Shown in pieces: positions 16,528 to 24,726 of a DNA stretch of 64,000 nucleotides; the first letter of the stretch is position 1; every line of letters starts with the position of its first letter. The position numbers and the translations under genes were made by a program. This stretch comes from Iamia sp. SCSIO 61187. Lineage in GTDB: Bacteria > Actinomycetota > Acidimicrobiia > Acidimicrobiales > Iamiaceae. The stretch lies in the NCBI RefSeq assembly GCF_019443745.1, contig NZ_CP050948.1, positions 868,001 through 932,000 on the forward strand. Reading direction: 5' to 3'. The notes beneath the pieces were generated by a model. That model was not told the DNA's origin. It did not search any database and was given only the letters and a program-made list of their open reading frames with translations.

Positions 16528-17391
16528 ATGACCCTGCGTCACGTCGATGCCACCCGCAGCCCGGGGCGGTTCGCACGGGCGTACTCGGCGATCGCCCTGA
16601 CCGGTCCCGCTCGGGCATTGTCGCGGTGGGTCGGGTGGCGGATCGACCCCGTGCTGCTCCGCCTCTCCCGAGGTCGCCTGGCCACCACCCTGGTGTACCC
16701 GACCGCCGTCCTCGAGACGGTCGGCGCGCGCACCGGACGGAGGCGCCGCAACGCCGTGATCTACTTCACCGACGCCGACCGCTACGTCGTCGTGGCCAGC
16801 AACGCAGGGGCGGCGACACACCCGGCGTGGCTCCACAACCTCCGAGCCCGGCCCGACGCCGTGTCCCTCGGCGGCGTCCCCGTCACCGCCGCCGAGGTCG
16901 ACGACCCCACAGAGAGGGAACGGTTGTGGACCTGCGCCAGGCGCGTGTTCCCCGGCTTCGCCGCCTACCGGCGTGAGGCCGCAGCGGCAACGCGCCGCGT
17001 CCCGATCCTCACCCTGGCCCCAGTCCCTCGACCGGAAGGCGCTGCTGGCACCTTCGTCTTCGACGGAGCCTGCGGCTTCTGCCGCCGCTGGGTCGACTGG
17101 CTCGAACGTCGCACCGACGGCGCTGTGACCTTCGTCCCGTACCAGGGCATCGACGACCTGGCCGTCCTCGGGCTCACCCTGGGCGACGTCCGGACCGCCT
17201 CACAATGGGTCGACAGCCGGGGCGCCCGGCGGGGCGCCGCGTCCATCGCTGCGGCCCTCGCCCACGCCCGACCGCCATGGCCCATCCTCGGGGCCGTCCT
17301 GCGTGCGCCTGTCGTCCGACAAGCCGCCGAGGCGGCGTACGCAGTCGTCGCCCGCAACCGCCACCGCCTGCCCGCCCCTCGCAACCGATGA
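16528..17391 (+). CDS. Fusion of F420H2-dependent nitroreductase (DDN-like) and DCC thiol-disulfide oxidoreductase domains
   Basis: A 287-residue two-domain protein. Residues about 20-140 match the DDN/nitroreductase family (LETVGARTGRRRRNAVIYF, YVVVASNAGAATHPAWLHNLRARPD). Residues about 165-280 match the DCC family (TFVFDGACGFCRRWVDWLERR with the CGFC pair, followed by VTFVPYQG and AASIAAALAHA). DDN-type proteins use reduced F420; DCC proteins have a thioredoxin-like CxxC. ATG 16528 follows GAGGGCGACGG. It heads a chain of genes overlapping by 1-4 bp. The fusion itself is unusual; both domain calls are firm. Confidence 0.8.
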   Translation: MTLRHVDATRSPGRFARAYSAIALTGPARALSRWVGWRIDPVLLRLSRGRLATTLVYPTAVLETVGARTGRRRRNAVIYFTDADRYVVVASNAGAATHPAWLHNLRARPDAVSLGGVPVTAAEVDDPTERERLWTCARRVFPGFAAYRREAAAATRRVPILTLAPVPRPEGAAGTFVFDGACGFCRRWVDWLERRTDGAVTFVPYQGIDDLAVLGLTLGDVRTASQWVDSRGARRGAASIAAALAHARPPWPILGAVLRAPVVRQAAEAAYAVVARNRHRLPAPRNR

Positions 17392-17948
17392 GACGGCCTC
17401 GGGCACCGTCGACGACCAATGGAGGATACGACGTGCGCGAGCAAGAGCCTGTCTCGATGTGGGTTGGCGTCCAGGCAGTACCGGAGGTCACCTGTGACCG
17501 CGCTGAGCTGAACGCGGACTACGCCGACCGGTTCAGCATCTCCTTGCCCACCAGCGACCGCTCGGCGCTGGACTGGGCGCGCCTCATCTTGGAGGAGACC
17601 CCGGCCGGCCGGGGTGCGCCCCGCCTGTGGACGGCCATCGGTGTCCGGCTCGGGCCTCGGCCGTCGCCCGACCACGTCCAGGGCTGGCGCACCCTGGCCC
17701 AGCACCCGACGTGGGCACGGCTCGGAGCAGCGACCACGTACCTGGAGGCCAGAGCCGTGGTCGAAGCCGACGACGACACGCTCGCACTCGCCCTGTTCGT
17801 CCGCTACCGCGTGCCGGTCCTGGGCGCAGCTCTGTGGTGGCCCATCTCGGTGATGCACCGACGGGGCGTGCCCGTCATGTTGCAACAAGCCCGGGCCCGT
17901 GTCAGCCGACGGTCACCTTCGCCGGCCGACGATCGTCTACCAGGGTGA
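17388..17948 (+). CDS. DUF2867-like protein
   Basis: A 186-residue protein starting at ATG 17388 (ATGA overlap with the fusion gene). DYADRFSISLPTSDRSALDWARLIL and PVLGAALWWPISVMHRRGVPVMLQQARA resemble DUF2867 proteins, which in actinobacteria often accompany dehydrogenases. The hydrophobic C-terminal segment could touch the membrane. The exact function of the family is unknown. It overlaps the following gene by TGATG. Confidence 0.6.
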   Translation: MRRPRAPSTTNGGYDVREQEPVSMWVGVQAVPEVTCDRAELNADYADRFSISLPTSDRSALDWARLILEETPAGRGAPRLWTAIGVRLGPRPSPDHVQGWRTLAQHPTWARLGAATTYLEARAVVEADDDTLALALFVRYRVPVLGAALWWPISVMHRRGVPVMLQQARARVSRRSPSPADDRLPG

Positions 17949-18274
17949 TGACAACCCGGCGCATGATCGAGTTCGAGACCGACACCGACGACGGAGCCCG
18001 CAGGGTGGCCGAGTCCGTGAGCCGCGCCTTCGACGAGCTCGCAGCCGTCCAACCGCGGGGCGTCTGCCTCGCCTACTGGCGGGTCACCGGCACCAACCGG
18101 TTCCTGGGGTTCCTGACCATCGAGGACGGGTCGACCAACCCCCTCCTCGAGGTCGCATCGACCCGGTCACTTCCCGCAGCCATCGCAGCCCACGTCTATG
18201 ACGGCTACCCCAACCCTGTCCCCGTCGACCTGATCGGGACCTACGAGCCCGACCGAACCTCGGACGACCGGTGA
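17948..18274 (+). CDS. Small hypothetical protein (monooxygenase-like fold suspected)
   Basis: A 108-residue protein from ATG 17948, coupled on both sides (TGATG with the upstream gene, TGATG with the downstream sigma gene). ARRVAESVSRAFDELAAVQPRGVCLAYWRV and FLGFLTIEDGSTNPLLEVASTRSLPAAIAAH give an alternating helix/strand pattern similar to small ferredoxin-like (ABM/DUF1330) proteins. The match is weak and no catalytic residue is evident. Confidence 0.5.
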   Translation: MTTRRMIEFETDTDDGARRVAESVSRAFDELAAVQPRGVCLAYWRVTGTNRFLGFLTIEDGSTNPLLEVASTRSLPAAIAAHVYDGYPNPVPVDLIGTYEPDRTSDDR

Positions 18275-19158
18275 TGGGCACCCCGAACGAAGCCCTCGCC
18301 GTCGCCTTCGAGGCCGAGCGGCCACACCTGCTCTCCGTCGCGTCCCGCATCCTCGGCTCATCGCTCGACGCCCACGATGTCGTGCAAGAAGCGTGGTGGC
18401 GCTTCTCCAACCACGACCTCTCCGAGATCGACAACCCGCAGGCCTGGTTGACCACCGCCGTGACCCGGCTCAGCATCGACCAGCTGCGCCGTTCGCGCCG
18501 CACTGCGCAACCGGTGGCCGAGGCCGACCTGCGAGCCGCCGCCGAGGCCGCCAGCCCTGAGGACATCGTCGTCCTCGCCGCCGAGCTCACCGAAGCATTC
18601 ACCGTCGTCCTCGACTCCCTCACTCCCGAGCAGCGAGTCGCCCTGATCCTCCACGACGTGTTCGCCATGCCCTTCGACGAGGTGGCCCACGTCCTGGGGA
18701 CGACGCCGGGATCGGCCAAGAAGTTGGCCAGCCGCGCCCGTGGCCGGCTGCGGTCCGACCAGGGTTACCGCCTCCACTCGGCGGCCGAGCTCATGGCGGC
18801 ACGACGCGTTGTGGACGCCTTCCTCCACGCCGCCCAGCAGGGCGACGTCGCCACGCTGGTCAACGTGCTCCACCCGGAGGTCACCCGCACAGCCGACCCC
18901 CAAGCCATCCCGCCCGGTGCACCGCGCCACCTGGCCGGCGTCGCCGCCGTCGTTCAAGAGACCCGCGCCCTCCGCGAAAACGCCCGCACCGCGCACTTGA
19001 CGACGATCCTCGGCCGCCCCGGCATCGCCGTCGTCCACGACGGCGCGGTGACCGCGGCGCTGGTCATCGACGTCGTCGACGGCCGCGTCCACCACTACGA
19101 CGTCGTAGCCGACCCGCACCGGCTCAGCCAGCTGCACATCGAGGACGGCGCCTGGTGA
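18274..19158 (+). CDS. SigJ-type ECF sigma factor with C-terminal SnoaL-like domain
   Basis: A 294-residue sigma factor. Region 2 (LLSVASRILGSSLDAHDVVQEAWWRF) and region 4 (LDSLTPEQRVALILHDVFAMPFDEVAHVLGTTPGSAKKLASRARGRL) are followed by a fused domain of about 110 residues (AARRVVDAFLHAAQQGDVATLVNVLHPEV onward) of the SnoaL/NTF2-like fold, as in SigJ/ECF41-like groups, where the extension regulates activity in place of an anti-sigma factor. Start ATG 18274; GTG 18271 is possible. It overlaps the DoxX-like gene at 19155. Two ECF sigma genes within 3 kb is notable. Confidence 0.85.
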   Translation: MGTPNEALAVAFEAERPHLLSVASRILGSSLDAHDVVQEAWWRFSNHDLSEIDNPQAWLTTAVTRLSIDQLRRSRRTAQPVAEADLRAAAEAASPEDIVVLAAELTEAFTVVLDSLTPEQRVALILHDVFAMPFDEVAHVLGTTPGSAKKLASRARGRLRSDQGYRLHSAAELMAARRVVDAFLHAAQQGDVATLVNVLHPEVTRTADPQAIPPGAPRHLAGVAAVVQETRALRENARTAHLTTILGRPGIAVVHDGAVTAALVIDVVDGRVHHYDVVADPHRLSQLHIEDGAW

Positions 19159-19505
19159 GTGCCCTCGACCTGGTCGTGACCAGCCTGACCGCGGCGGCCA
19201 ACCTCGCCATCGGCGTCGCCGGCATCGCCCGGGCCGATCCCGTCGTCGCCAACGCCCGGGCCGTCCACGTCGAGCAGAGGTGGGTCCCGACGCTCGGTGC
19301 CCTCAAGGCCCTCGGTGCCCTCGGCCTGATCGCCGGCCTCGCCGGGCCGCACGCCGTCGGGATCGCTGCGGCGGCCGGGCTCGTCGTGTTCTTCGTCGGC
19401 GCCGTCGCCTTCCACGTCCGCGCTGGCGAGCTGGCGACGATCGGCTTCCCGGGCACCTTCCTGGCCCTCGCCGTGGCGTCCCTGGCCCTCGCCCTGGCGC
19501 GATGA
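19155..19505 (+). CDS. DoxX-like small membrane protein
   Basis: A 116-residue protein with four hydrophobic segments (LVVTSLTAAANLAIGVAGIA; LGALGLIAGLAGP; IAAAAGLVVFFVGAVAF; TFLALAVASLALALA). Layout and the WVPTLGALKALGALGLI motif resemble DoxX-family membrane proteins, which commonly lie beside SigJ-like genes. GTG 19155 overlaps the sigma stop. Function of the family in this setting is not known. Confidence 0.7.
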   Translation: MSALDLVVTSLTAAANLAIGVAGIARADPVVANARAVHVEQRWVPTLGALKALGALGLIAGLAGPHAVGIAAAAGLVVFFVGAVAFHVRAGELATIGFPGTFLALAVASLALALAR

Positions 19506-19581
19506 CCGCCCACCGGCCCACGCCGAGCCGATCCCCGTCCGCCTCTCGCCGCCCCGAACCAGACCACGCCGAGGTCCCATC

Positions 19582-20379
19582 GTGAAGACCCTCTCCGTCC
19601 ACCGGGACGGTGCCGTCGTCGAGGTGCGCCTCGAGCGCCCCGACACCCTCAACGCCCAAACCCACGAGATGTGGTTCGAGCTCCGCCAGGTCGCCGCCGA
19701 CCTCGGACAGGACTCGTCGATCCGAGCCCTCATCGTCTCCGGCGCCGGCCGGTCGTTCTCCGCCGGCCTCGACACCGCCGTCATCGCCGACTTCTTCGGC
19801 GGCGCAACCGCGCCCGACCTCGAAGGCCTCGAGGCCCCGGACTACGTCCGCACCCTCCAGAGCAGCTTCACCTGGCTGAAGGAGGCCCCGTTCCCCACCA
19901 TCGCCGCAGTCCAGGGCCACGCCCTCGGCGCCGGGTTCCAGCTGGCGCTCGCCTGCGACCTGCGCATCGCCGGCGACGACGCGACCTTCGCACTGCTCGA
20001 GTCGACCTGGGGCCTCATGCCCGACCTCGGCGCAACCGTGTGGCTGCCCGAGCTCATCGGGCCGTCGCGAGCCCTGGAGCTGATGTGGCTCGCCGACCGC
20101 CTCGACGCTGTGCACGCCGAACGCCTCGGTCTGGTGAACCGCGTGGTGCCCACCGCCGACCTCCACGCCGAGGCTAGAGCCATGGCCGACCGCCTCGCCG
20201 CGCAGCCTCCGATCGCCGTCACGGCCATCAAGGAAGCCGTCCGGGCCGGGCTCGGCGACAAGGCCCGGGGCTTCGTCGTCGCCGGCGAGGGTCAGGCCCG
20301 CTGCCTGTTCTCCAGCGACCTGCGCGAGGCGGCGGCGGCTCGGCTGGAGGGCCGACGTCCCTCCTACACCGGTACCTGA
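19582..20379 (+). CDS. Enoyl-CoA hydratase/isomerase family protein
   Basis: A 265-residue crotonase-fold protein. Oxyanion-hole loops are visible: VSGAGRSFSAGLDTAVI and VQGHALGAGFQLALACDLRIAG, then LLESTWGLMPDLGATVWLPELIG and ERLGLVNRVVP. It acts on CoA thioesters (hydration, isomerisation or related). A catalytic Glu pair typical of true hydratases cannot be confirmed: the second loop has Glu in ESTWGLMPD, while the first catalytic position appears not to be Glu, so it may be an isomerase or an atypical member. It overlaps the convergent NUDIX gene by 16 bp. Confidence 0.85.
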   Translation: MKTLSVHRDGAVVEVRLERPDTLNAQTHEMWFELRQVAADLGQDSSIRALIVSGAGRSFSAGLDTAVIADFFGGATAPDLEGLEAPDYVRTLQSSFTWLKEAPFPTIAAVQGHALGAGFQLALACDLRIAGDDATFALLESTWGLMPDLGATVWLPELIGPSRALELMWLADRLDAVHAERLGLVNRVVPTADLHAEARAMADRLAAQPPIAVTAIKEAVRAGLGDKARGFVVAGEGQARCLFSSDLREAAAARLEGRRPSYTGT

Positions 20380-20765
20380 TCGACGGCGTCGAACGCCGCG
20401 TCGAGCAGCTCAGGGAACGCCGGATGCGGGAACGCCAACCTCGAGACTTCATGCCGAGCGAACCACGCCAGCTCGTCGTGCTCGTGCGGCTGGCGGTTGG
20501 CGACTGTGCCGGTCCACCTGGTCACCAACCAGACCGTCAGCTCGAGACCGGCCCGCGTCTCGCGTCGCCACCAACGGCCTTGCGCCGGCCGCACGCCGAG
20601 CTCCTCCGCCAACTCCCGGTCCAGCGCCGCCCGACGGGACTCGCCGGCTTCGACGTGACCGCCCGGCATGTCCCACACGCCCGGGAACGACGCCCGCACG
20701 GCACTGCGCCGACCGAGCAGCACCGAGCCGCCCGAGAACAGCAACGCACCGACCATCCGCTCCAT
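20364..20765 (-). CDS. NUDIX hydrolase
   Basis: A 133-residue NUDIX protein with the complete box GHVEAGESRRAALDRELAEELGV (Gx5Ex7REUxEExGU), which binds metal and hydrolyses nucleoside diphosphate derivatives. MERMVGALLFSGGSVLLGRRS and FPGVWDMPGG are the standard lead-in. Length and HEHDELAWF are like MutT-type 8-oxo-dGTP enzymes, but the substrate cannot be fixed. The start codon lies within the inverted repeat shared with the divergent TetR gene, so repression by that regulator is likely. Confidence 0.88.
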   Translation of the reverse strand: MERMVGALLFSGGSVLLGRRSAVRASFPGVWDMPGGHVEAGESRRAALDRELAEELGVRPAQGRWWRRETRAGLELTVWLVTRWTGTVANRQPHEHDELAWFARHEVSRLAFPHPAFPELLDAAFDAVDQVPV

Positions 20766-20787
20766 CTAGAGGACGCTATCTAGATGG
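20762..20787. promoter_or_regulatory. Inverted-repeat operator between NUDIX and TetR genes
   Basis: CCATCTAGA (20762-20770) and TCTAGATGG (20779-20787) form a perfect 9-bp inverted repeat with an 8-bp spacer in the divergent intergenic space. It covers the NUDIX start codon and precedes the tetR gene by 50 bp. Position and symmetry suit a TetR-family operator controlling both genes. Confidence 0.65.
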
Positions 20788-20837
20788 CACCGAGGGCGCC
20801 CGGTCGGCCGCTCCGGCCTCGGCGCTACGGTGGCTCC

Positions 20838-21425
20838 ATGGGTCGTCCGGCGAAGTTCACCAGCACCGACATCCTCGACGCCGCCGCCGACCTGGTGGCG
20901 CAGGGGGGCCCGACCATGGCCACGGTGGCGGCCATCAGCGACCGGCTCCAGGCCCCGTCCGGCTCCGTCTACCACCGGTTCGCCACCCGCGACCTCCTGG
21001 TGGCACAGCTGTGGGTGCAGCTGGTCCGTGAGGCCCAAGCCGGCTTCATCGAGGCATTGGCGCTCGACGACGTGGACGAGGCCGCCAAGCAGGCCTGCCT
21101 GCACGTCCCCCGCTGGTCGCGCGCCAACCTGCCAAAAGCCCAGGTGCTGCTCCTCTACCGCAGGTCGGACCTCGTCGAGCACTGGCCCGACGAGATGGGC
21201 GAGGACCTGGCCACCCTCAACGACGGCCTCGCCCGGGCGCTGCGGTCCTACACGAGACGTCGGTTCTCGACCTCCAGTGCCAGGGCCCGGCGGACGGTGA
21301 CCTTCGCCCTCATCGATGTCCCCTTCGCCGGGGTGCGCAGCTACCTGCAAGCCGGCCAAGCACCGCCGAAGCACGTCGACGAGCTCGTGCTGCGAACCTG
21401 CCGGTGCATCCTCGCCGGTCCGTGA
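20838..21425 (+). CDS. TetR/AcrR-family transcriptional regulator
   Basis: A 195-residue regulator. The N-terminal HTH is TSTDILDAAADLVAQGGPTMATVAAISDRLQAPSGSVYHRFATRDLLVAQLW (residues about 8-60), the standard TetR fold; the remainder is the ligand/dimer domain. ATG 20838 is chosen because GRPAKF begins the usual N-terminus; the frame is open back to 20784. It probably binds the inverted repeat just upstream and controls itself and the NUDIX gene. Ligand unknown. Confidence 0.85.
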   Translation: MGRPAKFTSTDILDAAADLVAQGGPTMATVAAISDRLQAPSGSVYHRFATRDLLVAQLWVQLVREAQAGFIEALALDDVDEAAKQACLHVPRWSRANLPKAQVLLLYRRSDLVEHWPDEMGEDLATLNDGLARALRSYTRRRFSTSSARARRTVTFALIDVPFAGVRSYLQAGQAPPKHVDELVLRTCRCILAGP

Positions 21426-21438
21426 GGACGACCCGCCG

Positions 21439-22206
21439 TCACGACCCGGCCACGGCCAGACGGAACCCGCCGTCGTAGCTGTCCTGGCCCCGAAGGTGGC
21501 CGAACCGCCGGTCCCACTCACCGGAACGGAGGTCGAGGCGGAGCCGCTGCACACCGGCCGAGACGGCCCGACGCGGCAGCATGGAGAGCCACGACATGCC
21601 GGCCCTGACGTCAGCGTCCAGGTACGCCTCGGGACGGGCCCAGAAGGCCGTTCCGAAACCATCACGGCAGTCATGGGGGATCAGTACGGGCACGACCCGC
21701 TGCACGTCGAGCACGTCCCGCACGAGGCGCTCGCCCAGAGGGTCGCGCTCGGTGTCGAGGTCAGCTGCCTCCGGGAAGTACTCCAATCCCCAGAACCCCC
21801 GATCGCGGAGCGGCTCGAAGAAGAGAACCAGCTGTCGTTGGGCGACACGGCGCATCTCGACCAGCCCGCCGGCCGGCGCGTTCCAGTGGTGGACCGTCAA
21901 GATCGCCACGGCCACGTCGAAGGCGAGATCGCCGAAGGGCAGAGCTTCCGCGACGCCACGCACCGCCGGCGACGAGCCGATGGGCCGCTGTGCCAACATC
22001 TGCACCGACGGCTCGACCGCGACGACCGTGCGGTCCGTCGGCTCGTAGCTACCGGTCCCGGCCCCGATGTTGACGATCGTCCGGCCCGGTCCCAGCGACT
22101 CGAAGATGGTGGCCGCGATGCGAGGGTCTTCTCTGCGGGTCCGGGCGTAGGACGTCCCGATCCGGTCGTAGCGAGCACCAGCGGCGACAGACCTACGGCG
22201 GCTCAT
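21439..22206 (-). CDS. SAM-dependent class I methyltransferase
   Basis: A 255-residue methyltransferase. Motif I is TIVNIGAGTGSYEP, followed by VVAVEPSVQMLAQRP, VRGVAEALPFGDLAFDVAVAILTVHHW and LVLFFEP, matching the Methyltransf_11 pattern. ATG 22206 overlaps the stop of the upstream alcohol dehydrogenase (ATGA), so the two are one operon. A frame extends upstream of this ATG, but the overlap favours this start. The substrate is unknown; close relatives act on small molecules or lipids. Confidence 0.8.
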   Translation of the reverse strand: MSRRRSVAAGARYDRIGTSYARTRREDPRIAATIFESLGPGRTIVNIGAGTGSYEPTDRTVVAVEPSVQMLAQRPIGSSPAVRGVAEALPFGDLAFDVAVAILTVHHWNAPAGGLVEMRRVAQRQLVLFFEPLRDRGFWGLEYFPEAADLDTERDPLGERLVRDVLDVQRVVPVLIPHDCRDGFGTAFWARPEAYLDADVRAGMSWLSMLPRRAVSAGVQRLRLDLRSGEWDRRFGHLRGQDSYDGGFRLAVAGS

Positions 22207-23228
22207 CAGTGGGTCAGAACGAGCTTTCCCGGGGCCTCCAACCACACATCCTCAGCCTCATCGAACGGGGCCACCGTCATGGGGATGCCATCGAGGGAGA
22301 GCCGCCCGGCGTCGACCGCCTCGAGCACCCGGGGGAGGTGCCGCCGGGAGTCGGCGCGAGAGGTGTGGAAGGTGATCCCACGGCTGTACATCTGCAGCAA
22401 GGGCAGCTCGACCGGCTGGAGGTGGATGGCCGCGCTGGTGCAGGTGCCATACGGCTCGGTCGACATGATCGCCGCCCGCAGACCGTCGGGATCGAGCGAC
22501 AACGCCACCGTGACCGGAGCCCGATCGAAGCGTCGAGGCCACGCACCGACCACATGCTCGACCTCAGCACCGAGGCCCTCGGCCGCATCGCACCGCCCGA
22601 TGTCGGTGTCGACGTAGCGCACCCGGCTAGCGCCCAACGCCAGCGCTGAGCTCACGGCGTAGAGCCCCACCGACTCGGCGGCACCGCCGACGATGAGCAC
22701 CTCGGCCCCCGGCTGGAGGTCGAGCGGGCCAGCGACGCACCGGAACCCGTCGACCACGTTGTCGGCCAGGACGCACCGCTCGACAACACTGAGCCCCAGC
22801 GGCGCCGGGAACAAGAGGTGGTCTGCGTGGGGCACGACCAGGACGTCGGCGACGGCGCCGCCGAAGCCACCGCCGGCCGAGCCGAACCCGAACGCCGCAC
22901 CGGCAGCAGCTCGGTGGACGCCGCATGCCGCGTACCGGCCTGACCCGCACTGTCGGCACTGGCCGCACGACACCTGGAAGGGCACCACCACCTCCTCCCC
23001 GGGACGAACTCGGTGGACGTGGTCACCGACCTGCTCGACCACGCCCGCCACCTCATGGCCGACCGGGAACGGCCCCGGAAACATCCCCCAGGTCACCATC
23101 GGGGCGTCGAGGTCGCAGCGACCGACCGCCTGGGGCCGGACCACGGCACCGTCAGCCGGGCAGTCCTCCGGCACGGCCATCTCGGTCCATCGGACCTCAC
23201 CCGGGTTGGTGTAGGTCAGTTGTCGCAT
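22206..23228 (-). CDS. Zinc-dependent alcohol dehydrogenase (MDR family)
   Basis: A 340-residue medium-chain dehydrogenase. VGRCDLDAPMV contains the catalytic-zinc Cys-x-x-Asp, PVGHEVAGVVEQVGDHV the GHE box, and CGQCRQCGSGRYAAC the structural-zinc Cys lobe. The Rossmann part has VLIVGGAAESVGLYAVSSALALGA; the usual GxGxxG is GGAAES here, a departure that could affect cofactor binding. ATG 23228 was chosen at the start of the conserved N-terminus (MRQLTYTNPGEVRWTE). Coupled to the downstream methyltransferase by ATGA. Confidence 0.82.
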   Translation of the reverse strand: MRQLTYTNPGEVRWTEMAVPEDCPADGAVVRPQAVGRCDLDAPMVTWGMFPGPFPVGHEVAGVVEQVGDHVHRVRPGEEVVVPFQVSCGQCRQCGSGRYAACGVHRAAAGAAFGFGSAGGGFGGAVADVLVVPHADHLLFPAPLGLSVVERCVLADNVVDGFRCVAGPLDLQPGAEVLIVGGAAESVGLYAVSSALALGASRVRYVDTDIGRCDAAEGLGAEVEHVVGAWPRRFDRAPVTVALSLDPDGLRAAIMSTEPYGTCTSAAIHLQPVELPLLQMYSRGITFHTSRADSRRHLPRVLEAVDAGRLSLDGIPMTVAPFDEAEDVWLEAPGKLVLTH

Positions 23229-23268
23229 GAGCCTTCGCCTTCGCCTTTGCGCGCGGAAGCTTGCTTCG

Positions 23269-23637
23269 TCACGCTGCTTCGCCGAACAGTGCACCGACGA
23301 CTGCGGCAGCGTCGTCCGGGGCCGTGACCTCGAGGGCGATGCCGCGCTCGTCGATGGTCAGAGAGAAGTAGAAGAAGGGGCAGCACCGCTGCTCGGCGGC
23401 CGCCAGGCTCGCCAGCGCGGCTAAGTCGACCTCGGAAGAGAAGCTGAGGCGGAGACCACCGTCGATCGGGGTGCGGTCGACGACGGGCCGCAGGGCCGCA
23501 GCCCACTCCTTGAGGCGGTCGGGGACGGCGGGTCCGTCGAGGGAGCATGCGATCGGGGCCCGAGGTGTGGACGGCGCGCACCCACATGAGGATCCACAGC
23601 CACCATGCGAAGCCGACGACGAAGTCATGATCGTCAT
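23269..23637 (-). CDS. Cys-rich conserved small protein, possible metal binding
   Basis: A 122-residue protein. The N-terminus is Cys-rich (GGCGSSCGCAPSTPRAPIACSL) and a second Cys pair occurs in AAAEQRCCPFFYFSLTID. Proteins with this ERCCPFF-type motif are found near heavy-metal regulators in actinobacteria, so metal or thiol chemistry is a fair guess. No such regulator is visible here. It lies 40 bp upstream of the alcohol dehydrogenase on the same strand and may belong to that operon. A second ATG at residue 4 is possible. Confidence 0.6.
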   Translation of the reverse strand: MTIMTSSSASHGGCGSSCGCAPSTPRAPIACSLDGPAVPDRLKEWAAALRPVVDRTPIDGGLRLSFSSEVDLAALASLAAAEQRCCPFFYFSLTIDERGIALEVTAPDDAAAVVGALFGEAA

Positions 23638-23739
23638 ACTAGCGTGATCTCTCTAAAAGGGGTGAAGTAGAAGTCGGTGCTTGCGGGTTCGCCGCGGCGC
23701 GATTGCGAGCGGCCGTGGGCCGGAGGCTGCCGTGATGGG

Positions 23740-24132
23740 TCACACGGGCACCTCGCCATCCGCACGCGCCTGTCCAATGCCGACGAGGAGCAGGACGTTG
23801 GCGATCAGAAGGATCGGCCACGGGGTGAGCAGGTTGATGACAGCGTCGACCAGGGTCAGGGCGACGAGGGTCCAGGCGACGAAGGCCGGGGGAGTGATGC
23901 TCCGGCGGTCCATCCACAGCACGACCAGCCCGAGAATGAACAGCGGCGGCCCAAAGCTGGACAGCGACAGCCAGAGCGCGCTGCTGGCGTCGCTCATGTT
24001 GGCGAGGTCCTCGCCCCACAGGGCGCCGCTGAACCAGTCGTCGGCGTGCCACGCTGCGCCCTCCACCGTGAGGGCGAGGAGCGTGTGGGCGGCGGCGTAG
24101 AGGGCCATGATCCAACCTGCGACCTTGATCAT
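23740..24132 (-). CDS. Four-helix membrane protein of unknown function (DUF6463-like)
   Basis: A 130-residue protein with four hydrophobic segments (VAGWIMALYAAAHTLLALTV; LWLSLSSFGPPLFILGLVVLW; AFVAWTLVALTLVDAVINLL; PWPILLIANVLLLVGIG). Conserved-looking features are the His in AAAHTLLA and Asp/Trp in WHADDWFSGALWG, common in small DoxX-like or DUF6463 proteins. ATG 24132 begins the first membrane segment. Function unknown. Confidence 0.6.
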   Translation of the reverse strand: MIKVAGWIMALYAAAHTLLALTVEGAAWHADDWFSGALWGEDLANMSDASSALWLSLSSFGPPLFILGLVVLWMDRRSITPPAFVAWTLVALTLVDAVINLLTPWPILLIANVLLLVGIGQARADGEVPV

Positions 24133-24348
24133 CCTCGGCAGGCTATCCGTCGTATTAGAGGGAAGCGACTGGTACGAGGATGGGCAACGGGGCCCGCCCG
24201 TCCGGCCGGCGCCACGAGGTACGACCCGCGAGTCGGACGCTGACGGCGACGGTTGAGTCGTCATAGGTGAGCGGGGGGCGTTCGCGACTCGCGCCCTGAC
24301 GACACGAGGGGTGGGAACCTCAGTCGACCCTGGCTCCCTCTTGGAGGC

Positions 24349-24717
24349 ATGGATGTCACGGCATGGATCTGCCAGGGACTGCTCGCGGTCGTGTTCTTCG
24401 CATCGGGCGTGGCCAAGTCGACGATGTCGCGGGAGCGTCTGCTGGAGACGGGTCAGACCGGAGCCGCAGTGTTCCCGATGCCGGCGGTGAGGGTGGCGGC
24501 TGCGTCCGAGCTGATGGCCGCCGCTGGCCTGGTGCTGCCTTGGCTGACCGGTATCGGTCGTCCACTGACGCCGGCCGCGGCCGCCGGGCTGATCGTGGTC
24601 ATGGTCATCGCTGCGGTGACGCATTGGCGTCTCGGCGAGCCCCGGAACGTCGTCGGGAACCTCGTGCTGCTGACCATGTGCGTGGTGGTGATCGTGGTCC
24701 GCGTCGGTCAGCTCTGA
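24349..24717 (+). CDS. DoxX-like membrane protein
   Basis: A 122-residue protein with four membrane segments (ICQGLLAVVFFASGVAKS; VRVAAASELMAAAGLVLPWL; AAAAGLIVVMVIAAVTHW; NLVLLTMCVVVIVVRV). LLAVVFFASGVAKST and ELMAAAGLVLP are DoxX-like signatures. ATG 24349 follows CTTGGAGGC, a good ribosome site. It is the second DoxX-like gene in this island; the first is at 19155. It converges on the SnoaL-like gene. Confidence 0.7.
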   Translation: MDVTAWICQGLLAVVFFASGVAKSTMSRERLLETGQTGAAVFPMPAVRVAAASELMAAAGLVLPWLTGIGRPLTPAAAAGLIVVMVIAAVTHWRLGEPRNVVGNLVLLTMCVVVIVVRVGQL

Positions 24718-24726
24718 CAACGCGGG

